DNA of 64,000 nucleotides from ZYF759 sp046297455 (GCA_046297455.1 JBKBIT010000006.1:1-64000), one strand, 5' to 3'; positions 15,360 to 27,775 are shown, counted from the stretch's first letter. Notes: generated by a model not told the origin, from the letters alone. Program-made: numbers and translations.

Positions 15360-16419
15360 TCGTCCGGCCGGCTTCCATGTCATCAAGCGCGGTGTCGATC
15401 TCGGCAAAGTCGTAGAAGCGGGCCAACCGGTCGATCGGAAAACGCCCCTGGAGATGCAGCCCGACAAGGCGCGGGATGAACATGTCGGGATTGCTGCTTC
15501 CCTGGTGGATTCCCCTCAGCCGCCTGCCGGCCAGCAACTGCCGCACCGGCACGCCAAGTTCTGCGCCATCCCAGGGCCCGGTCACGAAGCCGCATTCGCC
15601 GCGCGGGGCCAGAACGTCGATTGCCTGCCGCATCGGGCCCAGGGCGCCGGTCGTGTCGAGGGCGAAGTTCACGCCGACCCGCGTTGCAGCCATGATGGTG
15701 GGCACCACCTCGTCCGTTTCCGCATTCAGGCAGAGCGTGGCGCCAAGCTCTGCTGCCAGTTCTAGCCGGTCCGGCTGCCGATCCACCGCGATGATGGCGC
15801 CGGCGCCGCTCAACCTTGCAGCCATGATCGCCGCCATGCCCACGCCGCCCGCACCGAACACGGCGATGGAGTCTCCGGCCCTCAGTCGGAAATCGTTGAG
15901 GACGGCACCCGCGCCAGTCTGAAAACCGCAGCCGAGCGGCCCCAGCAGTTCCAACGGCGCTGCCTTGTCGACAACAACCGCGTTGCGTTCCTGGACCAGC
16001 GCGTGGGTGGCGAAAGAGGATTGGCCGAAAAAGCCGATATGAACCCTGCTCTCGCCCGCGCTGGCCGGTCGGCGGCTGCGGCACGCAAAATTGAGCTCAA
16101 ACACCTCATGGCAGAAGGCGGGTTCAGCCTCCCGGCAGGACGCACACGCGCCGCAGGACGAAAAGGTCAGAACCACATGGTCGCCCGGTGTCACCTTGCT
16201 CACCCGATCGCCGACCTTCTCCACGATGCCCGCGCCTTCATGGCCAAGCACGACGGGATGCGGCACGGGCCCGCCGGGGCGCGCCGCCTTCGTGTCGGTG
16301 TGGCAGATGCCGGTGGCGACGAGACGCACCAGAACATCATTCGCGCCAGGCGCCAGCAGGTCGATTTCCGCCAGTCGCGGCCTCGGACCGTTGTCGAATA
16401 TGGCCGCCCTCGCCTTCAT
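15256..16419 (-). CDS. Zinc-dependent alcohol dehydrogenase (aryl/benzyl-alcohol type, MDR superfamily)
   Basis: A 387-residue medium-chain dehydrogenase. The catalytic zinc ligands are in GICHTD, GHEGAG and GCGFQTG, and the structural zinc site is CGACASC plus the Cys in EPAFCHE. The Rossmann motif is AVFGAGGVGMAA, and Asp in IAVDRQ suggests NAD rather than NADP. The overall pattern resembles aryl-alcohol and S-(hydroxymethyl)glutathione-like dehydrogenases, with loss of the FDH-specific insert. The usual ending IKPILRF is followed by about 28 extra, Arg/Gly/Ala-rich residues that read into the LysR 3' end. It may oxidise an alcohol intermediate of the neighbouring pathway, but it is a separate transcription unit convergent with LysR. 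Confidence 0.9.
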   Translation of the reverse strand: MKARAAIFDNGPRPRLAEIDLLAPGANDVLVRLVATGICHTDTKAARPGGPVPHPVVLGHEGAGIVEKVGDRVSKVTPGDHVVLTFSSCGACASCREAEPAFCHEVFELNFACRSRRPASAGESRVHIGFFGQSSFATHALVQERNAVVVDKAAPLELLGPLGCGFQTGAGAVLNDFRLRAGDSIAVFGAGGVGMAAIMAARLSGAGAIIAVDRQPDRLELAAELGATLCLNAETDEVVPTIMAATRVGVNFALDTTGALGPMRQAIDVLAPRGECGFVTGPWDGAELGVPVRQLLAGRRLRGIHQGSSNPDMFIPRLVGLHLQGRFPIDRLARFYDFAEIDTALDDMEAGRTIKPILRFAGGRWAGRHGPRAQAAGRSGSATRSVP

Positions 16420-16567
16420 GTCGCCCTCCCCGCATTTGCGCGTATCGTCGCCGCCTTGTTGTCGCTTGGGGATGCCGCGTCAACCTGCACGTCGACGTCT
16501 TCACCTGCCGGCGGAAATGTACCAGTCTGCGCGCCCCGACCGACATACCCCTTTCAGGAACGAACAG

Positions 16568-17734
16568 ATGGCAGCAACGCCCACCCGCGCCGAGATCACG
16601 CTGGAGAACTGGCGGGCGCATCCGTTTTCCCGCTGGAGCTTCCAGAATACCTGCGAATTGGTGCCATCGGCCGTCATCTCCCATGGTCGGGCAACCGAAG
16701 GAGCATCGCCCGATTCCAGTCTGCTCGCGGACATCGAGCTCGAGGACGCCAAGGGCCGCAAAGTTCCGGCCACAATGTTGCTTGCCGAGCGTCACACCGA
16801 TTCCTTCGTTGTCATGCGCGACGGGCGGCCGGTCGCCGCGTGGAACGCACCGCATTCCGATCCGGTCGCACCGCACCTGGTATTTTCCGTGTCCAAGTCG
16901 ATCGCCGGCCTGCTGGCCGGAATTGCCGCTGAAGAAGGGCGCCTCGACCCGGACCACCCCATAAGCCGCTACATTCCATCGATTGCCGGCTCGACTTACG
17001 GTTCGGCACGCGTCCGCGACCTCCTCGACATGACCGTCGATCTCGAATTCGACGAGGACTATGTCGACCATGGCGGCCCGTTCGACCGCTACCGCCGCGC
17101 CATGCTCTGGAACCCCGAGCGCGAGGACACCAAACCCGAAACCATGGAGGCCTTCCTGGGAACGTTGCCCGCTGAGGGCCACGGCCACGGAATCCGCTTT
17201 CACTACGCCTCGCCCAACACCGATCTGCTCGGCCTCGTCATCGAACGGGCGGTTGGGCAGCGTTTCCACCTCTATCTGGCTGAGCGCCTGTGGCGGCCGC
17301 TAGGCCTGACGGGCCCGGCCTATGTCACGGTTGACCGGGTGGGCACCGCGCGCGCAGCCGGCGGCATTTGCCTGACCGTGACCGATCTCGCCCGCATCGG
17401 CCAGATGGTGCTGGATGATGGCCGTGCGCCGGACGGGCAGCAGGTCGTGCCGGGACGCTGGATCAGCGACATGCGCGAAAACGGTGACCGCAAGGCCTGG
17501 ATCGAAGGCGACTTCGCCGAGATGTTCGCAGAGGGACGCTACCGCTCCTGTTGGTATGATGTCGGAGACGGTCGGGGTTCCATGGCAGCCATCGGCATTC
17601 ACGGACAGTTCCTGTGGCTCGATCCGACAAATCGGGTCGTCCTGGCCCGAACCGCTTCTCGGCCTCAAGCAAGCGATGACATCGAGACCGCCCAGGACAT
17701 CGCCATGATGGCGGACATCGCGCGACAGCTCTGA
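16568..17734 (+). CDS. Serine hydrolase, beta-lactamase / 6-aminohexanoate-dimer hydrolase type
   Basis: A 388-residue enzyme of the penicillin-binding/class C fold. The SxxK motif is Ser107-Val-Ser-Lys110 in VFSVSKS, and the second-motif Tyr is Tyr213 in HYASPN. The C-terminal third carries IGIHGQFLWLDP in place of the KTG box, as in the EstB/NylB group that hydrolyses esters or amides rather than beta-lactams. No signal peptide is present, so it is probably cytoplasmic and not a resistance enzyme. The ATG at 16568 has AGGAA 7 nt upstream; the open frame continues back to 16091 without further similarity. It is divergent from the alcohol dehydrogenase and may open an amide or ester in the neighbouring pathway. 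Confidence 0.85.
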   Translation: MAATPTRAEITLENWRAHPFSRWSFQNTCELVPSAVISHGRATEGASPDSSLLADIELEDAKGRKVPATMLLAERHTDSFVVMRDGRPVAAWNAPHSDPVAPHLVFSVSKSIAGLLAGIAAEEGRLDPDHPISRYIPSIAGSTYGSARVRDLLDMTVDLEFDEDYVDHGGPFDRYRRAMLWNPEREDTKPETMEAFLGTLPAEGHGHGIRFHYASPNTDLLGLVIERAVGQRFHLYLAERLWRPLGLTGPAYVTVDRVGTARAAGGICLTVTDLARIGQMVLDDGRAPDGQQVVPGRWISDMRENGDRKAWIEGDFAEMFAEGRYRSCWYDVGDGRGSMAAIGIHGQFLWLDPTNRVVLARTASRPQASDDIETAQDIAMMADIARQL

Positions 17735-17766
17735 GTTGCACGCAAATTGGTCATCCACGGCAGGCC

Positions 17767-17786
17767 ATCCCGCAGAATCGCGGGAT
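17767..17786 (+). terminator. Candidate terminator of the serine hydrolase gene
   Basis: A hairpin with arms ATCCCGC (17767-17773) and GCGGGAT (17780-17786) and loop AGAATC, 33 bp after the stop codon. Only two further T residues follow, so termination may be weak or Rho-assisted. A second inverted repeat, TGTTGC/GCAACA (17811-17828), lies between it and the porin gene and could be an operator. Confidence 0.4.
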
Positions 17787-17981
17787 TTGCCGCCTTGATG
17801 AGCAGCTTGGTGTTGCGTCATTGCAACAAGAGTGTTTCACGATACTTCAAATGGATTATGCCCGATTGATGACGTCAGCGAATTAGCCGACAACGCGATT
17901 CGGCATTCACAATCGCCGAGGGATAGGACGGCGACCGGGCTTGCTGCTTTTTTTTCGCAACGCCTTTTCTTGGGGACCAGA

Positions 17982-18692
17982 ATGAAGAAGTCAGTCATTT
18001 CAGGCGCCGCAGCCGTAGCCATTATGGCGGCGACCCCCGCCTTCGCAGCCGATACCTTTTACACGCAAGAGAAGATCGCCTCTGCCATCGATCTCGCTTT
18101 TGGCATGACAGCCACGACCGCCTATGTGTCTCGCGGCTACGACTACAGCAACGGCCCCGCTCTGCAGGGCTATGTCGAAGCATCCTATGAGTGGGTCTAT
18201 TTCGGCGTCTGGGCTTCTTCGATTGGCGGCCCCAACATCGCCAATCCGAACGACCGCGCCGAGATCAACGTCTATGGCGGTATCCGTCCGACTTTTGGCG
18301 ATCTCTCGCTCGATGTCGGCTATGCCCGCTACTACTATAATCGGACCGGCGACCTCAACGGCGAGATCTATGCAAAGGCCGAATACGAAATCACCGACAT
18401 CGGCCTGACGCCAGGGTTCGAGTTCTATTGGGATCCTCAGGCTAGCTCGACCTATGGCGTTCTCAAGGCCAGCCTCGCGCTTCCCTACGATTTCTCCCTG
18501 TCGGGCGGCGTCGGAACGAACTTCTCCGGCAATGTCGACTGGAATGCTGGCCTGTCCTACACATTCAACGACCTCGTGACGATCGACGGCCGCTATTACG
18601 GGTCGAACCGCCATGATCCGAACATGTTCGGACACAAGTTCGTGGCTTCGATCTCTTTCGACACGAGCTGGTCGGCCATCCGGGGCTACTAG
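17982..18692 (+). CDS. TorF-family putative porin (outer membrane protein)
   Basis: A 236-residue secreted beta-barrel protein. The Sec signal peptide runs from MKKSVISG to ATPAFA, with cleavage before ADTFYTQ. The mature protein has alternating hydrophobic/polar strands rich in Tyr and Gly, beginning with the family hallmark TAYVSRGYDYS and containing GPALQGYVEASYEW. It ends in an aromatic Tyr. It matches the TIGR02001/TorF-like group that is common in Hyphomicrobiales. The start at 17982 is chosen because the signal peptide begins there; the frame upstream encodes 50 residues of polar sequence. It is followed by a strong terminator, so it is monocistronic. Confidence 0.85.
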   Translation: MKKSVISGAAAVAIMAATPAFAADTFYTQEKIASAIDLAFGMTATTAYVSRGYDYSNGPALQGYVEASYEWVYFGVWASSIGGPNIANPNDRAEINVYGGIRPTFGDLSLDVGYARYYYNRTGDLNGEIYAKAEYEITDIGLTPGFEFYWDPQASSTYGVLKASLALPYDFSLSGGVGTNFSGNVDWNAGLSYTFNDLVTIDGRYYGSNRHDPNMFGHKFVASISFDTSWSAIRGY

Positions 18693-18718
18693 GCTCCAGG
18701 TCAAAGTCCACATCCCGA

Positions 18719-18742
18719 AGAGCCCGGCCCTGTCCGGGCTCT
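18719..18742 (+). terminator. Rho-independent terminator after the porin gene
   Basis: A 9-bp perfect stem AGAGCCCGG (18719-18727) / CCGGGCTCT (18734-18742) with a 6-nt loop, followed by TTCATTAT. It lies 27 bp past the porin stop. Confidence 0.85.
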
Positions 18743-18831
18743 TTCATTATGCGGGCCGGTGAACGCGCGTTGCATACGTCAATCTCGAGGCGTAGTGTCC
18801 GAGCCTGTCCTCACGCAGCCACCCGCAAATC

Positions 18832-19947
18832 ATGATCGACCGCCTTCCGCTAACGCCGCTTGCGCGACTTCTTCCAGATACCGTGCCCTTTGTCGGGCCT
18901 GAGGCCCAGGAGCGTACGCGCGGCCGTCCGTTCCGGGCGCGCCTTGGTGCGAACGAGAATGGTTTCGGGCCTTCGCCCCGCGTCATCTCGGCCATGGCGG
19001 AGGCGGCCGGCGAGATGTGGAAATACTGCGATCCCGATAATCACGACCTGAAGGTCGCGCTTGCGGCCCATTTCGCGCTGACACCAGACAATGTGGTCAT
19101 CGGCGAGGGCATTGACGGGCTGCTCGGTCTGACAGTGCGGCTCTTCGTCCACGAAGGCGATGTGGTGGTGACGTCGCTTGGCGCCTACCCCACCTTCAAC
19201 TACCATGTGGCGGGCTTCGGTGGCCGCTTGGTCACCGTTCCGTATCATGATGATCGCGAAAACCTCGACGGGCTGCTTGAGGCAGTGAAACGCGAGAAGG
19301 CGCCACTGGTCTACCTGTCCAACCCCGACAATCCGATGGGGAGCTGGTGGAAGGCATCCGAGATCGACGCGTTTTACAATGCACTCCCCGAGTCCACCGT
19401 CCTCATTCTCGATGAGGCTTATGGCGAAACCGCGCCAATCGACGCCCTGCCGCAAATCGACGTGTCACGACCCAACCTGGTGCGCATGCGTACCTTCTCC
19501 AAGGCCTATGGGCTTGCCGGTCTTCGCTGCGGCTATGCGATCGGGCATGCCGACACGATCCGCCTCTTCGAGAAGGTCCGCAACCATTACGGCATGAACC
19601 GCATGGCACAGGCCGGATGCCTGGCCGCGCTGGAAGACCAGGACTACCTGGCCGAAACAGTGGCGCGCACGGCCGCCGGCCGCGAGCGGATCGCTGCCAT
19701 TGCCGCAACGCATGGTCTCCAAGCGCTGCCGTCAGCCACCAATTTCGTGGCCATAGACTGCGGGCGCGATGGGGCCTTTGCGCTCAAGGTGATGCAGGAG
19801 CTGCTTTCCCGCGACATTTTCGTGCGCAAGCCGATGGTGCCCGGCCTCGACCGGACGGTGCGCATCAGCGTGGGTCCGGAGAACGAAATCGAGCTCTTCG
19901 GCGAGGCATTCGGCCCGGCTCTTGAGGTAGCACGACAGGGCTTATGA
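18832..19947 (+). CDS. PLP-dependent aminotransferase, histidinol-phosphate aminotransferase-like
   Basis: A 371-residue fold-type I aminotransferase. The PLP lysine is Lys224 in TFSKAYGLAGLRCGY. Other cofactor contacts are visible: the NENGFGPSP substrate/PLP segment near residue 41, SNPDNPMGS, and LDEAYGE. The substrate Arg is in the terminal VRISVGPE motif. It fits the HisC family, but no other his genes are nearby, and rhizobia often carry HisC paralogues that act on other amino acids. The 3' end overlaps the SulP transporter start (ATGA, 19944-19947), so the two are cotranscribed. An isolated aminotransferase of unknown amino acid is the safe call. Confidence 0.88.
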   Translation: MIDRLPLTPLARLLPDTVPFVGPEAQERTRGRPFRARLGANENGFGPSPRVISAMAEAAGEMWKYCDPDNHDLKVALAAHFALTPDNVVIGEGIDGLLGLTVRLFVHEGDVVVTSLGAYPTFNYHVAGFGGRLVTVPYHDDRENLDGLLEAVKREKAPLVYLSNPDNPMGSWWKASEIDAFYNALPESTVLILDEAYGETAPIDALPQIDVSRPNLVRMRTFSKAYGLAGLRCGYAIGHADTIRLFEKVRNHYGMNRMAQAGCLAALEDQDYLAETVARTAAGRERIAAIAATHGLQALPSATNFVAIDCGRDGAFALKVMQELLSRDIFVRKPMVPGLDRTVRISVGPENEIELFGEAFGPALEVARQGL

Positions 19948-21653
19948 ACGCGGGCGCGACCATGAGGACAAATCCGCCGGAGCCATCCTTCGGCGAACTC
20001 TTCACGCCCAAGCTCATCACGGTTCTGCGCGAAGGCTATCGCCTTTCCCATCTGCGCGCCGACGCGATTGCCGGATTGACGGTCGCCATCGTCGCCCTGC
20101 CACTGTCCATGGCAATCGCCATCGCGTCGGGTGCGACGCCCGCGCAGGGGCTCTACACCGCCATCGTCGGCGGCTTTTTCGTGTCGTTGCTGGGCGGCAG
20201 CCGGTTCCAGATCGGCGGGCCGGCTGGCGCCTTCATCGTGCTTGTGGCGGCAACCGTCATGGCGCACGGCATGGACGGGCTGATCCTCGCCACGATGCTG
20301 TCTGGCCTGATGCTGGCTGCCGTCGGGTTACTGCGGCTCGGCACCTACATCAAGTTCATTCCCTATCCCGTCACAGTGGGCTTCACCGCCGGAATCGCCG
20401 TCATCATCTTCGCCAGCCAAATCCGCGACATGCTCGGCCTGACGCTGGCAGGACCCGAACCCGGCCCCCTGCTCGAGAAGCTGCCCGTTCTCTGGGAAGC
20501 GCTGCCCGGCTTCGACGCAGCCACGGTCGCACTGGCGCTAGCCACCATCCTGCTCATTGTCGGGCTGAAAAGGTGGCGGGCGAGCCTGCCGGAGATGCTG
20601 ATCGCCATTGCCGCAACCTCCATCGCGGCATGGGCGCTCGGGCTCGACGTTGCGACCATCGGCACGCAATTCGGCGGCATCCCGTCCTCGCTGCCCATGC
20701 CTTCGCTGCCCGACATCTCGCTGGAACGCGTGATCGCTATGCTGCCCAGCGCCTTTGCCTTCACGCTCTTGGGTTCGATCGAGTCGCTGCTTTCGGCCGT
20801 CGTTGCCGATGGCATGACCGGCCGGCGGCACCGCTCCAATTGCGAGTTGGTGGCCCAGGGCGTCGCCAACGTGGCCTCGGCGCTGTTTTCCGGTATCTGC
20901 GTGACAGGCACCATCGCCCGCACCGCCACCAATGTGCGGGCCGGCGCACATGGCCCTGTCGCGGGCATGCTGCATGCGGTTTTTCTGCTTGTCTTCATGC
21001 TGGTGGCGGCGCCGCTCGCCAGCTACATCCCCCTCGCCAGCCTGGCCGGCGTACTCGCCGTCGTCGCCTGGAACATGATCGAGAAGCACGCCATCGCCAT
21101 GCTACTTAGGGCCTCCTGGGGCGATGCCGCGGTGCTGACGGTGACGTTCCTGCTCACCATCTTCCGCGACCTGACGGAGGCAATCATCGTCGGCTTCGCG
21201 CTCGGTTCGGTGCTGTTCATCCACCGCATGTCACAGGTGACTGCCGTCGCTACCCAGTTCCCCTATGTCGGCGAGGATGAAGCGGACGAGGGAGCCCGGC
21301 CCCCCTATGACGAGACCATGGCCAACGACCCGAGCGTCGTCGTCTATCGCATTTCGGGCGTCTTCTTCTTCGGCGCGGCGGCATCGATCGGTTCGGTACT
21401 CGATCGCATCTCGGATGCGCACCGCGCGCTGGTCATCGACTTTTCGGCCGTGCCGCTCGTCGACGCCACCGCGGCCAACACGATCGAGGTGCTGGCACAC
21501 AAGGCGGCTAGGCGCCACATCAAGGTGGTGCTAGCAGGCACCACCAAACCGATCCGGCGCGAATTGTTCCTGCATGGAATCAAGCCGCCGCTCGTCGGCT
21601 ACCAGCGCAGCGTCGATGCGGCGCTGGCGAAGCTCAGGCGGGAGATCCGGTAG
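19944..21653 (+). CDS. SulP-family anion transporter with STAS domain
   Basis: A 569-residue inner-membrane transporter. The N-terminal half has about 12-14 hydrophobic segments and the SulP signature region around AIVALPLSMAIAIASGATPAQGLYTAIVGGFF, with the conserved Gly/Pro pattern. The C-terminal STAS domain (about residues 465-569) contains VIDFSAVPLVDATAANTIEVL. Family substrates are sulfate, bicarbonate or dicarboxylates; the sequence alone does not tell which. It overlaps the aminotransferase gene by 4 bp. Its stop is 1 bp from that of the convergent metH gene, with no hairpin between them. Confidence 0.92.
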   Translation: MNAGATMRTNPPEPSFGELFTPKLITVLREGYRLSHLRADAIAGLTVAIVALPLSMAIAIASGATPAQGLYTAIVGGFFVSLLGGSRFQIGGPAGAFIVLVAATVMAHGMDGLILATMLSGLMLAAVGLLRLGTYIKFIPYPVTVGFTAGIAVIIFASQIRDMLGLTLAGPEPGPLLEKLPVLWEALPGFDAATVALALATILLIVGLKRWRASLPEMLIAIAATSIAAWALGLDVATIGTQFGGIPSSLPMPSLPDISLERVIAMLPSAFAFTLLGSIESLLSAVVADGMTGRRHRSNCELVAQGVANVASALFSGICVTGTIARTATNVRAGAHGPVAGMLHAVFLLVFMLVAAPLASYIPLASLAGVLAVVAWNMIEKHAIAMLLRASWGDAAVLTVTFLLTIFRDLTEAIIVGFALGSVLFIHRMSQVTAVATQFPYVGEDEADEGARPPYDETMANDPSVVVYRISGVFFFGAAASIGSVLDRISDAHRALVIDFSAVPLVDATAANTIEVLAHKAARRHIKVVLAGTTKPIRRELFLHGIKPPLVGYQRSVDAALAKLRREIR

Positions 21654-21654
21654 A

Positions 21655-25455
<3,801 letters not shown>

Positions 25456-25480
25456 CTTGCTGCAGCAGATTTGGATGCTC

Positions 25481-25500
25481 ACATAAAGATATCTTTATGT
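25481..25500. promoter_or_regulatory. Perfect 20-bp palindromic operator upstream of metH
   Basis: ACATAAAGATATCTTTATGT is a perfect inverted repeat centred 35 bp upstream of the metH ATG and about 100 bp from the divergent GNAT start. From memory, sites with an AAAGATATCTTT core precede metH, ahcY and metF in many alphaproteobacteria and are bound by an ArsR-family regulator of methionine/SAH metabolism (SahR type). The palindrome is seen directly; the regulator is inferred, as none is encoded in this window. Confidence 0.75.
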
Positions 25501-25601
25501 CAATATGGCCTATATTGCCTCCTCTTCCTCGTACCATGGACAGCGGCATGGCGCTGGCTCATGACTTCGCTGCGACAGATCTCGAGCCCAAGGCTATTTG
25601 C

Positions 25602-26042
25602 ATGACGATCAGAAGACTGGACCTTGCGGATTCAGCAGCGGCGGCCAGGGTGCTCCGCGAGAGCTTCGATGAACGACTGCCCTGGCTGGCGGGCCTGCAC
25701 ACGCCATCTGAGGATGCGACATTCTTTGCCAATGTGGTCTTCAAGGAATGCGATGTCTGGGGCTTCGTCGAGCAGGACGCGCCCGTCGGGTTCATCGCCT
25801 TTCGCCAGGCCTGGATCGACCATCTTTACGTGCTGCCGACCCATCAGGGCCGTGGCGTCGGAAGCGCCCTGCTGAACCACGCCAAAGCACGGCATCCGGT
25901 TTTGCAGCTTTGGACTTTCCAGAAGAACGCTGGTGCGCGGCGCTTCTATGAAGCACACGGTTTCGAGGCCATCGAGGAAAGCGACGGCTCGCGAAACGAG
26001 GAAGGCGAGCCCGATATCCGTTATCTGTGGCGACGGAACTGA
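25602..26042 (+). CDS. GNAT-family N-acetyltransferase
   Basis: A 146-residue acetyltransferase with the GNAT acetyl-CoA motif A, DHLYVLPTHQGRGVGSALLNHA, near residues 72-93. Motif B follows as WTFQKNAGARRFYEAHGFEAIEE. The start MTIRRLDLADSAAAARVL is the normal N-terminal strand-helix of the fold. An earlier in-frame start at 25497 would overlap the metH operator region and adds no recognisable sequence. The substrate cannot be predicted, since the family covers amino acids, antibiotics, polyamines and protein N-termini. It is divergent from metH and convergent with the short gene at 26065-26352. Confidence 0.85.
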   Translation: MTIRRLDLADSAAAARVLRESFDERLPWLAGLHTPSEDATFFANVVFKECDVWGFVEQDAPVGFIAFRQAWIDHLYVLPTHQGRGVGSALLNHAKARHPVLQLWTFQKNAGARRFYEAHGFEAIEESDGSRNEEGEPDIRYLWRRN

Positions 26043-26064
26043 TGCTTCGGCTCTGCGCCACGCT

Positions 26065-26352
26065 CTACTTGCAATAGCTGTAGACGAGGTCGCAGCTGGC
26101 GCCGAGCGAGGCCGAACTGCATCGGCCAAGTGCCTCGAACTCCACGGAATCCTGCCGATCGCCAGCGGCAATATCGTAGTAATAGGCCTCGCCTCTGATG
26201 AGATGCGCGAGCGCGTGGCACTGCGCCTGCGTCGTGTCGACGATCCGGCAATCGGGATTGCCGCAGAACTGTTCGGCAAAGAGCGAGGCCTGGGCCTCGG
26301 TCGAGGCCGCGCCATGGCCGACACCGCCCCGGCTGTCGATCGCAAAGGCCAT
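26065..26352 (-). pseudogene. DUF4189-like protein lacking its 5' end
   Basis: A 95-residue reading frame with the DUF4189 pattern: an AFAIDSRGGVGHGAAST opening, a spaced set of Cys (FCGNPDCRIV, AQCHAL, GRCSSA, SCDLV, SYCK) and an Ala-rich helix. Family members normally start with a signal peptide some 30 residues earlier. Here the frame continues upstream for about 33 codons to a stop near 26452, but it contains no ATG, GTG or TTG and no hydrophobic signal. The gene is therefore probably truncated or decayed at the 5' end. A CTG start is possible but would still leave no export signal. Confidence 0.45.
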
Positions 26353-26539
26353 CCAGGCCGCGGGGCCTCCAGACCCGGCATCGGTGGCCAGGGTTGCGCA
26401 TTCGGCGAAAATGCCGGGAAGCTTCAGGCCACATCTGTCCAGCTCCCGTTTTCAGGTTAGCCGGAAGGTAGCATCTTACCCAACGTCACGCCATTCAAGA
26501 TTGCACTTTCGAACCCGACAACCAGCTTGTTGCGTCGAT

Positions 26540-26552
26540 TTGCATTGTGCAA
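26540..26552. promoter_or_regulatory. Inverted repeat upstream of ivd
   Basis: TTGCATTGTGCAA (arms TTGCA/TGCAA) lies 58 bp upstream of the ivd start. An inverted copy of its right half, GATTGCAC, occurs at 26499-26506, matching GTGCAATC at 26547-26554. The position suits an operator for a regulator of branched-chain amino acid breakdown. No regulator gene is adjacent. Confidence 0.35.
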
Positions 26553-26609
26553 TCGCGTGCGATCTGGCTGAAGATTGCGGCCGACCATAGCGATACGGGA
26601 GGATGCTGC

Positions 26610-27773
26610 ATGTACGACAAGGCGATGAATTTCGGGCTGGGCGAGGAGATCGAGGCCCTGCGCGACACGGTGCGCCGTTTCGCGGCCGACGAGATCGCGC
26701 CCATCGCTGCCGAAATCGATACCTCCAACGAATTCCCCGCACCGCTGTGGAAGAAGATGGGCGATCTCGGCCTGCTCGGCATCACCGCCAATCCCGATTT
26801 CGGCGGCACGGGCATGAACTATCTCGCTCATGTGGTGGCCATGGAGGAAATCAGCCGCGCTTCTGCCTCTGTCGGCCTCTCCTACGGCGCCCATTCCAAT
26901 CTCTGCGTGAACCAGATCAACCGCTGGGGCACCGGCGAGCAGAAGGAAAAATTCCTTCCTGCCCTTTGCGCGGGCGACCATGTCGGTGCGCTCGCCATGT
27001 CCGAATCGGGCTCCGGCTCGGATGTCGTCTCGATGCGGCTTCGCGCCGAGAAGAAGAACGACCGCTTCGTGCTCAACGGCACCAAGATGTGGATCACCAA
27101 CGGTCCGGATGCCGACACGCTGGTCGTCTACGCCAAGACCGATCCGGAGCGCGCCTCGCGGGGCATCACTGCCTTCCTGATCGAGAAGGAGATGGCAGGC
27201 TTCTCGGTCGCCCAAAAACTCGACAAGCTTGGCATGCGTGGCTCCAACACCGGCGAACTCGTCTTCGAGGATGTTGAGGTCCCCTTCGACAACGTGCTCG
27301 GCGAGGAAGGACGCGGCGTCGAGGTGCTGATGTCCGGCCTCGACTATGAGCGCGTGGTGCTTTCCGGCGGACCGCTCGGCATCATGGCCGCCTGTCTCGA
27401 CGTGGTCGTGCCCTATGTCCACGAGCGCAAGCAGTTCGGCCAGGCGATCGGCGAGTTCCAGCTCGTCCAGGGCAAGCTGGCCGATCTCTACGTCACGCTG
27501 GCTGCCTGCCGCGCCTACGTCTATGCGGTCGCCGCCTCCTGCGACCGGGGCGAGACGACCCGCAAGGATTCGGCCGGCTGCATTCTCTATTCGGCCGAAA
27601 AGGCCACCCAGGCGGCCCTCGACGCGATCCAGCTTCTGGGCGGCAACGGCTATATCAACGAATACCCGACCGGCCGCTTGCTGCGCGATGCCAAGCTCTA
27701 CGAGATCGGCGCCGGCACCAGCGAGATCCGGCGCTGGCTGATCGGGCGCGAGATGATGGGGGAGAGCGCCTGA
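26610..27773 (+). CDS. ivd: Isovaleryl-CoA dehydrogenase
   Basis: A 387-residue acyl-CoA dehydrogenase that oxidises isovaleryl-CoA to 3-methylcrotonyl-CoA in leucine breakdown. It uses FAD and passes electrons to ETF. The catalytic base is Glu247 in LDYERVVLSGGPLG; this location in helix G, not near the C-terminus, is the hallmark of isovaleryl-CoA dehydrogenases. The family signatures ALAMSESGSGSDVVSM and QLLGGNGYINEYPTGRLLRDAK are present. The ATG at 26610 has GGGAGGA 6 nt upstream. A strong terminator follows the stop, so it is monocistronic. The two carboxylase genes for the next step lie at 29025 and 37182. Confidence 0.95.
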   Translation: MYDKAMNFGLGEEIEALRDTVRRFAADEIAPIAAEIDTSNEFPAPLWKKMGDLGLLGITANPDFGGTGMNYLAHVVAMEEISRASASVGLSYGAHSNLCVNQINRWGTGEQKEKFLPALCAGDHVGALAMSESGSGSDVVSMRLRAEKKNDRFVLNGTKMWITNGPDADTLVVYAKTDPERASRGITAFLIEKEMAGFSVAQKLDKLGMRGSNTGELVFEDVEVPFDNVLGEEGRGVEVLMSGLDYERVVLSGGPLGIMAACLDVVVPYVHERKQFGQAIGEFQLVQGKLADLYVTLAACRAYVYAVAASCDRGETTRKDSAGCILYSAEKATQAALDAIQLLGGNGYINEYPTGRLLRDAKLYEIGAGTSEIRRWLIGREMMGESA

Positions 27774-27775
27774 TC

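Noticed and set aside
16568..17734. Beta-lactamase resistance gene
   Set aside because: There is no signal peptide and no KTG box, and the similarity is to the EstB/NylB hydrolase branch.
25456..25601. A possible SAM riboswitch upstream of metH
   Set aside because: The space is taken by a DNA-type perfect palindrome, there is only about 25 nt of leader left after it, and no SAM-II or SAM/SAH pseudoknot pattern was seen.
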